36,587 bases of DNA from Pseudomonas amygdali (GCF_002699855.1 NZ_LKBW01000272.1:1-36587), one strand, 5' to 3'. Shown: positions 7,798 to 16,274, counted from the stretch's first letter. Translations and numbers: made by a program. Notes: generated from the letters alone by a model not told the origin.

Positions 7798-8391
7798 ATG
7801 GCACTCACTTTGGCAAAGAACCAGACGATCTCACTGGAGAAAACCGCTGGTACCGGCCTCAAGAAAGTCAGTATGGGCCTTGGATGGGACCCTGAAAAAG
7901 CCAGCGGTTTCTTCGGCAAGTTGCTCGGCGGTGGCGGCGGCGATATCGACCTGGATGCCTCCTGCATCATGCTCGACGCCGACAAGAAGCCCCTCGACCT
8001 GGTCTGGTTCCGCCAGTTGCAGTCGCGCGACGGTGCCATTCAACACTCGGGTGACAACCGTACCGGCGAAGGCGCGGGCGACGATGAAACCATCAGCGTT
8101 GATCTGGAAAAACTGCCGGCCACGGTCAAATACCTGGTGTTCACCGTTAACTCGTTCACCGGTCAGAATTTCGAAAAAGTCGCCAACGCCTACTGCCGTA
8201 TTGTCGATTTGGGCAGCCGCAACGAACTGGGCCGCTTTGATCTGTCCGAGAAAGGCCAGCACACCGGCGTTGTGATGTCCTATCTGGCGCGCACCCCCGC
8301 AGGCTGGGATTTCACCGCAGTTGGTCAGGTTACCAACGGCCGTACTGCAGATGATCTGGTCGAACTGGCCATCGGAGCTGTACGCGCATGA
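7798..8391 (+). CDS. TerD-family protein, TerZ-like
   Basis: This 197-residue TerD-domain protein begins MALTLAKNQTISLEK. It has GLGWDP (27-32), a glycine-rich insertion GFFGKLLGGGGGDIDLD (37-53) typical of TerZ, and the calcium-binding signature GDNRTGEGAGDDE (85-97). An ATG 12 bases upstream (7786) is also in frame. The ATG at 7798 is preferred because it gives the family N terminus and has GGAGCG in front. TerD proteins bind calcium and occur in cytoplasmic assemblies linked to TerC and TerB. The C terminus (FTAVGQVTNGRTADDLVEL) also resembles TerZ. It overlaps the next gene by 4 bases (ATGA). Confidence 0.88.
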   Translation: MALTLAKNQTISLEKTAGTGLKKVSMGLGWDPEKASGFFGKLLGGGGGDIDLDASCIMLDADKKPLDLVWFRQLQSRDGAIQHSGDNRTGEGAGDDETISVDLEKLPATVKYLVFTVNSFTGQNFEKVANAYCRIVDLGSRNELGRFDLSEKGQHTGVVMSYLARTPAGWDFTAVGQVTNGRTADDLVELAIGAVRA

Positions 8392-9593
8392 CCCAACTTG
8401 TCCCAGGCGCCAACGCGCCAGTCGCTGCCGGTCCGTTGACGGTCGAGGTCAGCTACTCCCCGCTGGCGGATGCGGATATCGACGTGTCTGCAATCCTGCT
8501 GACCGGCTCCGGTAAGGTGCGTGGCGATCAGGACATGTGTTTCTACGGCCAGAAAAGCGTCAACGGCGGTGCGGTCCAGCAGACTGAAGCGTCGGCCGGG
8601 CGCGCTGTGTTCAGCCTTGACCCGAGCCGTCTGGATTCGGTCATCGAGAAGGTCGCCCTGACGGCAACCATCTACGAGAACAAGGCCAGTTTTGGCAGCG
8701 TGTCACGGTTGGCGCTGAGCATCACTGGCGGTATCGAAGCCGATATCCCTACCAGCGGCATGAAAGAAACCGCATTGATTCTGGGCGAGTTCTATCTGCG
8801 TCAGGGCGCGTGGAAATTCCGCTGCGTCGCCCAGGGTTTTGCCGGCGGGCTTGAACCCTTGGCAAAAAACTTTGGCGTAGAGGTCGCAACGCCCCAGGAT
8901 CAACCTGCACCTGCACCTGCACCTGCACCTGCACCTGCACCTGCACCTGCACCTGTTCCCGCGCCTGCACCCAAGTCGACCGTCAGTTTGAGCAAGATCA
9001 CGCTCGACAAGACCCGTGCTTCGATCAGCCTGGAAAAGTCCAGCGCAGGTTTCGGTGAGATTCGGGTCAACCTTAACTGGAACCGTCGCAGCGACAGCAA
9101 GGGCGGCGGCTTCTTCTCGATGAAGAAGAGCAATGCCATCGACCTTGATGTAGGCTGCCTCTTCGAACTGCAGGATGGCCTGAAAGGCGCGGTTCAGGCG
9201 CTGGGCAACTCGTTCGGTTCGCTCAACACCGAGCCTTTCATCAAACTGATGGGCGATGACCGTACTGGCTCGATCAGTGACGGTGAGTGGCTGCATATCA
9301 ATGGCGCGCACTGGAGCAAGATCCGTCGCATTCTGGTTTATGCGTTCATCTATGAAGGTGCGCCGAACTGGAAAGAAACCGACGGTGTTGTCACCATTCA
9401 TGCGCCGGGCCAGCCGCCCATCGAGGTTCGCCTCAACGAAGAAGGTGGTCGTCAGGGCATGTGTGCAATTGCCTTGCTGGAAAATGACAATGGTGCAGTC
9501 AAGGTGACGCGTCGGGTGGATTTCCACAATGGCCACAGCAACATGGACAAGGCCTATGGCTGGGGCATGCGCTGGGCTGCCGGTTCCAAGTAA
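8388..9593 (+). CDS. TerA-like protein with Ala-Pro linker
   Basis: This 401-residue protein has two beta-rich TerD-related domains. The N-terminal one (about 1-165) ends with ALILGEFYLRQGAWKFRCVAQGFAGGL. The C-terminal TerA-type one (about 200-401) includes KLMGDDRTGSISDGEWLHI, a degenerate form of the TerD metal loop, and ends DKAYGWGMRWAAGSK. They are joined by a Pro-Ala linker (about residues 173-198) encoded by eight perfect CCTGCA hexamers at 8904-8951. The linker is flexible and its length can vary in frame. The gene is translationally coupled to the TerZ-like gene. The specific role of TerA is unclear; it is taken to be part of the Ter complex. Confidence 0.85.
   Translation: MTQLVPGANAPVAAGPLTVEVSYSPLADADIDVSAILLTGSGKVRGDQDMCFYGQKSVNGGAVQQTEASAGRAVFSLDPSRLDSVIEKVALTATIYENKASFGSVSRLALSITGGIEADIPTSGMKETALILGEFYLRQGAWKFRCVAQGFAGGLEPLAKNFGVEVATPQDQPAPAPAPAPAPAPAPAPVPAPAPKSTVSLSKITLDKTRASISLEKSSAGFGEIRVNLNWNRRSDSKGGGFFSMKKSNAIDLDVGCLFELQDGLKGAVQALGNSFGSLNTEPFIKLMGDDRTGSISDGEWLHINGAHWSKIRRILVYAFIYEGAPNWKETDGVVTIHAPGQPPIEVRLNEEGGRQGMCAIALLENDNGAVKVTRRVDFHNGHSNMDKAYGWGMRWAAGSK
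8904..8951 (+). repeat. CCTGCA hexanucleotide microsatellite (8 copies)
   Basis: Eight exact tandem copies of CCTGCA encode alternating Pro-Ala in the TerA-like protein, followed by degenerate units (CCTGTT, CCCGCG, CCTGCA). The unit is a multiple of three, so copy-number change by slippage would alter linker length and not frame. Confidence 0.9.
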
Positions 9594-9644
9594 ACAATAC
9601 CGTGGTATTTCTGGGCTGGCTGTGCCGCCTCATGGGAGATAGAC

Positions 9645-10094
9645 ATGCTGGACTGGTTGAAAACAAACGCAACGGCTGCTCGCGACAAGCTGGCTTCGGA
9701 AGTTTCGAAGTTCAAGAACCGCGAATTCATGGAAGCTGTGGTTTCCGGCTGTGCTCTGGTATCGGCCGCTGACGGCGATATCAGCTCCAGTGAAAAGCAG
9801 AAAATGGCTGGCTTCATCCAGAACTCTCAGGAGCTGAAAGTTTTTGACATGAAGGAAGTCATCCAGGGTTTTCAGGAAGCGTGCTCCAAGTTCGAGTTCG
9901 ATTTTGAAATTGGTCGTGCCGAAGCGTTGAAAACCATCGGCAAGATCAAAAAGAAAGAAGATGCCGCCCGTTTGCTGGTGCGCGTCTGCTGTGCTATCGG
10001 TGGCGCTGATGGCAGCTTCGACGAGAAAGAGCGGGAAGTCTGCCGCACGATCTGCCGAGAGCTTGGCCTGAACCCGTCCGATTTCGACCTGTAA
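9645..10094 (+). CDS. terB: TerB tellurite-resistance protein
   Basis: This 149-residue protein matches TerB in length and motifs. It has two acidic, metal-binding repeats, AADGDISSSEKQKMAGF (41-57) and GADGSFDEKEREVCRTIC (120-137), each DGxxxxxE-like, at the ends of an all-helical bundle. FKNREFMEAVVSGCALVSAADG is typical of the TerB N-terminal half. TerB is a cytoplasmic helical protein that associates with TerC and is thought to link the membrane sensor to the TerD proteins. GGGAGAT lies just before the ATG. It is 51 bases after the TerA-like gene and 26 before terC. Confidence 0.93.
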   Translation: MLDWLKTNATAARDKLASEVSKFKNREFMEAVVSGCALVSAADGDISSSEKQKMAGFIQNSQELKVFDMKEVIQGFQEACSKFEFDFEIGRAEALKTIGKIKKKEDAARLLVRVCCAIGGADGSFDEKEREVCRTICRELGLNPSDFDL

Positions 10095-10120
10095 TTTTTT
10101 ACCCTAAGGAACGCAGTTAA

Positions 10121-11155
10121 ATGGAAAGCACCTCTCTAGGCTTCCCTCCACTCACGATGGCGGTTTTCGTCGGCCTGGCCATTACGGCCATGGCTATCGA
10201 CATGTTCTCCCACCGGGGAAACAAGCCGATCACCCTCGCGCAAGCCTCGGCGTGGTCGATTTTCTGGGTCGCCATTTCGCTGGCTTTTGCCGGTTTCCTG
10301 TATGTGCAGCACGGCTCCGAAGTCGCCACGCTGTTCGTTACCGGTTACGCGCTGGAAAAAGTGCTGAGCGTCGACAACCTGTTCGTGTTCATGGCCTTGT
10401 TCTCCTGGTTCAAGATTCCGGATGGCCTGCGCCACCGCGTTCTGTACTGGGGCATCATCGGTGCCATCGTCTTCCGCGGCATCTTCGTCGCCATCGGTAC
10501 GGGCCTGCTGGCCCTGGGGCCGTGGGTCGAAGTGGTGTTTGCGGTCATCGTTGCCTGGACCGCCATCATGATGCTCAGAGCGGGTGATGACGACGACGAA
10601 GAAGTCGACTACTCGCAACACATGGCGTATCGCTTCGCCAAGAAACTGTTCCCGGTATGGCCGAAGCTGCACGGCAGCAACTTCTTCGTCCGTCGCTCGG
10701 TACTGGAAGAAGAAGTCAAAAAACCGGAAAACGCCGGTATCACCCTGGCCGCCAAGGGCGCTCTGTTCGCGACCCCATTGTTCCTGTGTCTGGTTGTGGC
10801 TGAAATCTCCGACGTGCTGTTCGCGTTCGACTCCGTGCCGGCAATCATTGCAGTGAGCCGCGAGCCGCTGATCGTGTTCTCGGCCATGCTGTTCGCGATT
10901 CTTGGTCTGCGTACCCTGTACTTCGTTCTTGAAGCCCTCAAGCGCTATCTGGTGCATCTGGAGAAAGCGGTTATCGCCTTGCTGTTCTTCATCGCCATCA
11001 AACTGGGCCTGAACGCAACCAACCACCTGTTCCACCACGGTTACGAGATCAGCGCCAATACCAGCCTGCTGGTTGTGGTCGTCGTGTTGATCATCGGTAT
11101 CGTTGCAAGCCTGCTCTTCCCGGGTAAAGAAGAATCCGCTGAAGAAAAAGCGTAA
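10121..11155 (+). CDS. terC: TerC integral membrane protein
   Basis: This 344-residue polytopic protein has about nine predicted hydrophobic segments. The signature motifs are ALEKVLSVDNLFVF (77-90) and AEISDVLFAFDSVPA (227-241), whose buried acidic residues suggest a cation path. An acidic cytoplasmic loop DDDDEEVD (156-163) lies between them. TerC/Alx-type proteins are linked to metal (notably manganese) handling and anchor the Ter complex at the inner membrane. TAAGGA precedes the ATG. It sits between terB and terD, the usual order. Confidence 0.93.
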   Translation: MESTSLGFPPLTMAVFVGLAITAMAIDMFSHRGNKPITLAQASAWSIFWVAISLAFAGFLYVQHGSEVATLFVTGYALEKVLSVDNLFVFMALFSWFKIPDGLRHRVLYWGIIGAIVFRGIFVAIGTGLLALGPWVEVVFAVIVAWTAIMMLRAGDDDDEEVDYSQHMAYRFAKKLFPVWPKLHGSNFFVRRSVLEEEVKKPENAGITLAAKGALFATPLFLCLVVAEISDVLFAFDSVPAIIAVSREPLIVFSAMLFAILGLRTLYFVLEALKRYLVHLEKAVIALLFFIAIKLGLNATNHLFHHGYEISANTSLLVVVVVLIIGIVASLLFPGKEESAEEKA

Positions 11156-11182
11156 ACACTGGATAAAGGAGATAACCGAATC

Positions 11183-11809
11183 ATGGCTTTGACTCTGCAA
11201 AAAGGTGGCAACCTTTCGCTGTCGAAAACCGACCCTACCCTGACCAATGTACTGATTGGCCTGGGCTGGGATCCGCGTGCCACTGACGGCCAGGAATTTG
11301 ACCTGGACGCATTTCTGCTGGGCGCCAATGGCAAGGTCCGCAGTGAAGCTGACTTCATTTTCTACAACCAGCTCAAGAGCGCCGATGGTTCCGTCGAACA
11401 CACCGGTGACAACCGTACCGGTGCTGGTGATGGCGCTGACGAAGTGCTCAAGGTCAATCTGACCAGCGTTCCTGCTGACGTGGACAAGATCGTCTTCGTT
11501 GTGACCATTCACGACGCTGACAGCCGCAAGCAGAACTTCGGTCAGGTGGGCGGCTCGTTTATCCGTGTGCTGAATGAAAAATCCAGCTCGGAAATCGTTC
11601 GCTACGACCTGGCGGAAGACGCCTCGACTGAAACCGCGATGATCTTCGCCGAGCTGTATCGCAACAATGGCGAGTGGAAATTCCGCGCAGTGGGTAGCGG
11701 CTTCGCCGGTGGCCTGAAAGCTGTGGCCAACTCTTTCGGCATGAATTTCTTATTCGCGCCTAACCATTTTTCCAGAAAGGATTACGAACATGGCAGTAAG
11801 TCTGAGTAA
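11183..11809 (+). CDS. terD: TerD calcium-binding stress protein with abnormal C-terminal tail
   Basis: This 208-residue TerD has [15 protein letters not shown] at the N terminus, [20 protein letters not shown] (25-44), [13 protein letters not shown] (75-87) and [21 protein letters not shown] (151-171). Family members normally end near residue 190, just after SFGMN. Here translation continues for about 19 residues ([19 protein letters not shown]), through the intergenic region and the ribosome site of the next gene, and overlaps its start by 20 bases. One base change (TTA at 11750-11752 from TAA) would explain the extension. The calcium loop reads GDGADE where the neighbour has GDGDDE. AAAGGAG precedes the ATG at good spacing. 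Confidence 0.92.
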   Translation: MALTLQKGGNLSLSKTDPTLTNVLIGLGWDPRATDGQEFDLDAFLLGANGKVRSEADFIFYNQLKSADGSVEHTGDNRTGAGDGADEVLKVNLTSVPADVDKIVFVVTIHDADSRKQNFGQVGGSFIRVLNEKSSSEIVRYDLAEDASTETAMIFAELYRNNGEWKFRAVGSGFAGGLKAVANSFGMNFLFAPNHFSRKDYEHGSKSE

Positions 11810-12368
11810 AGGCGGTAACGTTTCGCTGTCGAAAGAGGCTCCGGGCCTGACAGAAATCACCGTTGGCCTGGGCTGGGATCCACGTGTTACCGATGGCACC
11901 GAGTTCGACCTGGACGCATCGGTCTTCATCGTTGGTGAAAGTGGCAAGGTGTTGGATGACAACAGCTTCATTTTCTACAACAACAAGAAATCGGCCGATG
12001 GTTCGGTCGAGCACCTTGGCGATAACCGTTCCGGCGCTGGCGATGGTGATGACGAGTCGGTAAACGTCAAACTCACCGGTCTGGCTGCTGCGGTCAAGAA
12101 GCTGGTTTTTGCGGTCACTATCCACTCGGCTGAAGAGCGCAAGCAGAGCTTTGGTCAGGTGTCCAACGCTTACATTCGCGTTGTGAACAAGGCTGACGGC
12201 AAGGAAATTGCTCGTTACGACCTGTCGGAAGACGCGTCGACCGAAACCGCGATGATTTTCGGCGAGCTGTACCGCAATGGCGACGAGTTCAAGTTCAAGG
12301 CCATTGGTCAAGGCTTTGCAGGCGGTCTGAAGCCGTTGGCAGAAGCGCACGGCGTGGCAATCGGCTAA
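11790..12368 (+). CDS. terE: TerD/TerE-type calcium-binding protein
   Basis: This 192-residue protein is a close paralogue of the preceding TerD. It has [39 protein letters not shown] (27-45), the complete calcium loop [13 protein letters not shown] (77-89), and [30 protein letters not shown] toward the end. It has the normal family length. The AAAGGA ribosome site and start lie inside the extended 3' end of terD, so ribosomes translating the terD tail would pass over it. It is the last gene of the plus-strand cluster, with a strong bidirectional terminator 25 bases downstream. TerD and TerE cannot be separated firmly by sequence alone, so the symbol is positional. Confidence 0.9.
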   Translation: MAVSLSKGGNVSLSKEAPGLTEITVGLGWDPRVTDGTEFDLDASVFIVGESGKVLDDNSFIFYNNKKSADGSVEHLGDNRSGAGDGDDESVNVKLTGLAAAVKKLVFAVTIHSAEERKQSFGQVSNAYIRVVNKADGKEIARYDLSEDASTETAMIFGELYRNGDEFKFKAIGQGFAGGLKPLAEAHGVAIG

Positions 12369-12392
12369 ACCCCGAGCAGCGCACGATAAAAA

Positions 12393-12421
12393 CCCCCGCC
12401 AGCAATGGCGGGGGTTTTTTA
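12393..12421. terminator. Bidirectional Rho-independent terminator
   Basis: CCCCCGCC (12393-12400) pairs with GGCGGGGG (12407-12414) around AGCAAT. Six T follow on the plus strand, and the minus strand also has five T beyond the stem. It closes the ter operon and can also stop minus-strand transcripts of the vWA gene. Confidence 0.9.
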
Positions 12422-12443
12422 TTGGGGCTGATTACGAGGCTAT

Positions 12444-12620
12444 CGTTGCGCACGCTCCAGCGTAGGACGCATCTTGCGACGCTCTGCATCGCAAAGAGGA
12501 CGCAGAGCGTCCGGAACGGCATGCGACGCGGAGCGTCGCACGATGGTTGAGATAGTTGAGATAGTCGTTCCGCAGGCTCCGGCTGGGAAAGCAGTTCTCG
12601 ACGCTCTGCGTTTTACGATA
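12444..12620. repeat. Cluster of extragenic palindromes (GACGC/GCGTC type)
   Basis: Several adjacent hairpins share the core GACGCnnnGCGTC: TTGCGACGCTCTGCATCGCAA (12474-12494, imperfect), GGACGCAGAGCGTCC (12498-12512) and TGCGACGCGGAGCGTCGCA (12522-12540). A degenerate copy lies near 12599-12610. TTGAGATAG is duplicated at 12547-12564. The same family occurs at 18551-18600 and 30094-30201. It is probably a REP-like element of the P. syringae group and is noncoding. Confidence 0.75.
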
Positions 12621-12637
12621 GTTGAGAGCTCGATGCG

Positions 12638-13879
12638 TTACAAAATCCCTGCACCCTTTGCCGCTTTCAGCCAGTCGGGAAACTCTTCCATCAGCAGGTC
12701 ATAAAGCTTTTCTTCCGGGATCTCGTCCAGCCGGTCGAGGGCGAAGAAGTTGCAGTTGTCGACAACGCGACCGCCCATGTCATCAAGTTTTTCCAGAATG
12801 CCGTAACCGCGTCCGCCAAGGCCGACGAACTGCCAGAAGATCGGCAGCTTCGCCGCTTCGGTCATCAACCTGGTAATTTCGCGATCCTGATGCACGCCGC
12901 CGTCGCTGATGAACAGGATGTAGACCGGAGTCTTGTCACCGGACTTCTTGTAGTAGTCGATGACCATGCGCATTGCCTTGGGCTCATCGTTGATGCGTGC
13001 GCCCAGTTCCCAGTCTTTCCAGCCGCCATGATCGGTTTTGATGAAGTTCTGGAAGTTGCTCAGCGTCACCGCACTTAACTGCTGGGGCTTTGCTCCGAAG
13101 GCCCAGCAGTCCAGTGCGCCGTCGTCGTCGAAATGCACGGCAAGCGGAATCAGGCGATCTACCACTTCCTGAACATGACCGCGGGTGTACTGCGGGTTCA
13201 TCGAACCGGACGCATCCAGTACCAGACCAACCCTGGCCTTGGTATCGGTCAGTCTGGCTTTTTCCAGGCTGACCTGAGCCTTTTTGGCCAGGCTTATCAA
13301 TTGCGGTGCGGCGTCAGCGATTTTCTTTTCCAGCGAAATACGCGGGGGTGCTGCTGGCGGGGGGGCTGGAGCATCAGCCACTTCGCCGCCGAAATGCACC
13401 ACCAGCGCGTCCAGCCCGGCGTTATAGCCCTGCAGATTGGAGGCGATGCGCCACTCGCCGTTCTTGCGATAGATATCGGCGACCACGATGGCTTTTTCGG
13501 CGGTGAAGGTTGCACCGGAGAACTCGCCGCGAGCCACTTCTCGGCCCTGACTCTGGATGCTGAAATGGCTCGCCTGAATCTCGCTCATGGTGCCCGCACC
13601 ATCGATGGACGCAGTAAATACCAATCGCTCTATCGAGGCAGGCAAGCCCGCGAGCGATAGCTGAAAATCCCCGCCATTGACTTGTTTGACGCTGTTGCAG
13701 GGGCTGCTCGGCTGATTGAAGAAAACCATGTAGCGGTCGTCCGACAGCTTGCCGTTGGCATCGACGCCGAAGCAGACGTAATCAATGACCTGTGCGGACT
13801 TGATGGCAATCGACAGGGTGAGATCAGAGTCCTGAATCAGGCTGGACAGGGGAACACGTTGACCTTGAGTAATCTGCAT
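12638..13879 (-). CDS. TerD-domain protein with C-terminal von Willebrand A domain (TerF-like)
   Basis: This 413-residue protein has an N-terminal TerD-like domain (about 1-165, beginning MQITQGQRVPLSSLI and including EKAIVVADIYRKNGEWRIASNLQGYNAGL). A Pro/Ala linker (about 170-180) and a lysine-rich helix lead to a vWA domain (about 215-405) with the MIDAS motif LVLDASGSM (219-227; D222, S224, S226) and ILFISDGG (321-328). vWA domains bind divalent metal and ligand proteins, so this is a likely hub of the Ter complex. The start at 13879 is preferred over the longer frame to 13909 because it gives the family N terminus and has AAGGAAGA upstream. It is convergent with the plus-strand ter operon and may share its promoter with no neighbour. 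Confidence 0.87.
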   Translation of the reverse strand: MQITQGQRVPLSSLIQDSDLTLSIAIKSAQVIDYVCFGVDANGKLSDDRYMVFFNQPSSPCNSVKQVNGGDFQLSLAGLPASIERLVFTASIDGAGTMSEIQASHFSIQSQGREVARGEFSGATFTAEKAIVVADIYRKNGEWRIASNLQGYNAGLDALVVHFGGEVADAPAPPPAAPPRISLEKKIADAAPQLISLAKKAQVSLEKARLTDTKARVGLVLDASGSMNPQYTRGHVQEVVDRLIPLAVHFDDDGALDCWAFGAKPQQLSAVTLSNFQNFIKTDHGGWKDWELGARINDEPKAMRMVIDYYKKSGDKTPVYILFISDGGVHQDREITRLMTEAAKLPIFWQFVGLGGRGYGILEKLDDMGGRVVDNCNFFALDRLDEIPEEKLYDLLMEEFPDWLKAAKGAGIL

Positions 13880-13939
13880 GTCTCTTCCTTGGCAGTGAGG
13901 GCGCAGCATAGCCCTCGGTCGAATGACGAAGTGCTGACG

Positions 13940-15016
13940 TTAACGTTCGCTTCTGCCCACCCCGGCAGGCCCTGCTGCCAGCATGCGCCCGGCCAGTCGA
14001 GAGAAAGGCAGGCTTTGCAGCCACACAGTTCCAGGCCCGGTCAGCCTGGCGAAAAACACGCCTTCGCCGCCGAACAGCATCGACTTGATGCCGCCACCAA
14101 CCATGCGGATATCGTAATCGACTGTCTGCGTCATGGCCGCCAGACATCCGGTATCGACATCCAGCGATTCACCTGCCGCCAGCTCGATCTTGCGCACTGT
14201 GCCGCCCATGTGCACGAATACCCAGCCGTCGCCTTCCAGCTTTTGCAGAATGAAACCTTCGCCACCGAACAGGCCAGTGAGGATTTTTTTCTGAAACTGG
14301 ATACCAATGGATACACCTTTGGCACCGGCCAGAAAGCTGTCCTTCTGGCAGATCAGTTTGCCGCCGAAATCCCGCAGGTTCAGTGGCAGGATGGTGCCGG
14401 GGTAGGGCGCTGCAAACGCCACGCGTCCTTTGCCCGAACCCTGTTGCGAAAACACCGTGGTGAACAGGCTTTCGCCGGTCAGCATGCGCTTGCCTGCACC
14501 GAACAGCGAACCCAGCAGCCCTGAAGACTGGTTGCTGCCGTCGCCGAAGATGGTTTCCATTTGCACGTCGCAGGTCTTGTACATCATCGCCCCGGCTTCG
14601 GCGACGGCGCTTTCGCCGGGATCAAGCTCCAGCTCGACGAATTGCGTTTCCGCACCGTACAGCTTGAAGTCCACGCCATCGGTGGTTTGCGCCAGGCCAT
14701 AGCCGCCCGAGGCGTTCGGGTCTGGCGTGAATGAAGGACGCTTGGCAGGTGTAGGTGTAGGTGTAGGTGTAGGTGCAGCCTGTGCGGGCAGCCCGGACGG
14801 CTTCGGCTGGATCATGTCCGGCGTCGGGTCCGGGAAGGGCGTCACGCCGTCCTTCTTCATGGCGCGCACCTGCGCCACCTGATAGATCGGTTGCCAGTCC
14901 GGCATGCCCTGTTTCCAGCACCATGCGCCGGGTGACTCACGGGCAATCAGCCGTGCAGCGTCCGCATCCATCGGGCCAAGCTGTCGGCCCGCATTCATCA
15001 CAAACCATTGTTCCAA
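13940..15016 (-). CDS. AIM24/TIGR00266-family protein with N-terminal GYF_2-like domain
   Basis: This 358-residue protein starts with a GYF_2/DUF4339-like domain (about 1-52: MEQWFVMNAGRQLGPMDADA, then W32 and W34 and the MPDWQPI turn). A Pro-rich linker with a Thr-Pro run (encoded by GGTGTA-type hexamers at 14748-14777) leads to an AIM24/TIGR00266 beta domain (about 115-335). The latter shows VEAEAGAMMYK-like VAEAGAMMYKT, GGEGFILQKLEGDGWVFVHMGG and the DTGCLAAM strand. Homologues are cytoplasmic or membrane-associated proteins of unknown function, and bacterial members often lie beside ter/vWA genes. It lies 60 bases upstream of the TerD-vWA gene in the same direction, so the two could be cotranscribed. 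A functional tie to Ter is inference. Confidence 0.8.
   Translation of the reverse strand: MEQWFVMNAGRQLGPMDADAARLIARESPGAWCWKQGMPDWQPIYQVAQVRAMKKDGVTPFPDPTPDMIQPKPSGLPAQAAPTPTPTPTPAKRPSFTPDPNASGGYGLAQTTDGVDFKLYGAETQFVELELDPGESAVAEAGAMMYKTCDVQMETIFGDGSNQSSGLLGSLFGAGKRMLTGESLFTTVFSQQGSGKGRVAFAAPYPGTILPLNLRDFGGKLICQKDSFLAGAKGVSIGIQFQKKILTGLFGGEGFILQKLEGDGWVFVHMGGTVRKIELAAGESLDVDTGCLAAMTQTVDYDIRMVGGGIKSMLFGGEGVFFARLTGPGTVWLQSLPFSRLAGRMLAAGPAGVGRSER
14748..14777. repeat. GGTGTA hexanucleotide repeat encoding Thr-Pro linker
   Basis: Four GGTGTA units followed by GGTGCA, read on the minus strand as alternating Thr and Pro in the linker of the AIM24-like protein. Like the repeat in the TerA-like gene, it can change length without a frameshift. 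Confidence 0.85.
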
Positions 15017-15074
15017 AGCGTCTACTCCCGAGCGAATCGTGACAGTCGTTTGTGCGCGCGTTTTTGCGCGATAT

Positions 15075-15923
15075 TCAGAGGCTCAGGCGCATGGACAGGT
15101 CCACGGCCTTCACGTCCTTGGTCATCGCACCAATGGAAATGTAATCCACACCGGTCTCGGCAATCACCCGCAGGGTGTCGTCATTGATGCCGCCGCTGGC
15201 TTCCAGACGGGCGCGGCCTGCGGTGAGACGCACGGCTTCGCGCATGTCATCGAGGCTGAGTTCATCGAGCATGATGATATCGGCGCCTGCGTCCAGCGCC
15301 TGCTTGAGTTCACTCAGGCTTTCCACCTCGACTTCCACAGGCTTGCCCGGCGCAATCCGGTGGGCTGCCTCTACTGCCTGGGCAATGCCGCCACAGGCTG
15401 CGATATGGTTTTCCTTGATCAGAAACGCGTCGTATAGACCGATGCGATGGTTATGACAGCCACCGCAGGTGACGGCGTATTTCTGCGCCAGGCGCAGGCC
15501 CGGAAGTGTCTTGCGGGTGTCCAGCAATTTGACCTGGGTGCCCGAGACCATGTCTGCGAAGTACTGCGCACGCGTGGCCACACCCGAAAGCATCTGCAGA
15601 AAATTGAGCGCGCTGCGTTCGCCGGTTAGCAGCGAGCGAGCCGGACCTTCCAGGTGAAACAGCGCCTGATTCGGGCTGACCCGGTCGCCATCGGTCACCT
15701 GCCAGTGCACCGCCACGCGAGGGTCCAGTTGGCGGAAGACCGTATCGACCCATGCGGTGCCGGCGATCACCGCTGCATCGCGGGAAATGATGGTGGCCTT
15801 GGCCAGCCGTTCCGCCGGAATCAATTGGGCGGTGATATCGCCGCTGCCGACATCCTCAAGCAATGCGCGGCGCACATTGGCTTCGATCTCGGCGGTCAGG
15901 TCGGCAATTCGTAAATTCGGCAT
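15075..15923 (-). CDS. nadC: Quinolinate phosphoribosyltransferase (nicotinate-nucleotide pyrophosphorylase)
   Basis: This 282-residue enzyme of de novo NAD synthesis converts quinolinate and PRPP to nicotinate mononucleotide. Motifs: EDVGSGDIT (23-31), [10 protein letters not shown] (101-110), [18 protein letters not shown] (134-151), [20 protein letters not shown] (154-173), IIMLDE and the C-terminal EASGGI and ISIGAMT phosphate sites. The frame extends 13 codons further upstream. The ATG at 15923 is chosen because it matches the normal family start (MPNLRIADL) and CTGGAG precedes it. The gene is monocistronic and divergent from the DUF1631 gene. Confidence 0.95.
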   Translation of the reverse strand: MPNLRIADLTAEIEANVRRALLEDVGSGDITAQLIPAERLAKATIISRDAAVIAGTAWVDTVFRQLDPRVAVHWQVTDGDRVSPNQALFHLEGPARSLLTGERSALNFLQMLSGVATRAQYFADMVSGTQVKLLDTRKTLPGLRLAQKYAVTCGGCHNHRIGLYDAFLIKENHIAACGGIAQAVEAAHRIAPGKPVEVEVESLSELKQALDAGADIIMLDELSLDDMREAVRLTAGRARLEASGGINDDTLRVIAETGVDYISIGAMTKDVKAVDLSMRLSL

Positions 15924-16274
15924 AGCGGGCTCCAGTAGCAAAGTCGTCCGAGTATAAGGCACCGCACACCGCTAACCCACCTGCGGCGATGCTCCGGTGC
16001 AGCGTTGAGAACATGCAGTTGGTCGGTTTGGCAAATTCGTTTGCGATGGAAAGCGAATATCGCGGTCTATCGCAGCATATGAGTGCCTTGTCACAGTTCC
16101 AACGACAACCATAGAAGTGTCACTGGCGTTGATGACAAGTTTTGAAAGATAATCCGACTTGTAATTGACGTCATGACTTTGACGTTTTGCAAGGCCAAGC
16201 GGGTCGCTTCACAGTGCGAGGGTAGCAAGCCACGTTTGTGATGGGGTTCAGGTTGTTTCCTGTCAGGGGGTGTA
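15924..16274. other. Divergent intergenic region nadC / DUF1631
   Basis: The 351 bases contain no credible gene. A possible plus-strand sigma-70 promoter is TTGTCA (16088-16093), 17 bases, ATAGAA (16111-16116). TTGATGACAAG and GATAATCC follow nearby as another weak candidate. AGGGGG just before 16275 serves as the ribosome site of the DUF1631 gene. Confidence 0.35.

Noticed and set aside
8904..8951. Regular repeat considered as CRISPR or origin iterons
   Set aside because: The 6-base unit is contiguous with no spacers and encodes an in-frame Pro-Ala linker.
10136..11512. 458-residue minus-strand open frame opposite terC
   Set aside because: It is a shadow of terC/terD in GC-rich codons. The His/Gln/Asp-rich composition is typical of antisense frames, and it crosses two real genes.
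823..15016. Whole ter region considered as a recent genomic island
   Set aside because: No integrase, tRNA junction, direct repeats or evident compositional shift is seen at its edges. The genes use the same GC-rich codons as the flanking core genes.
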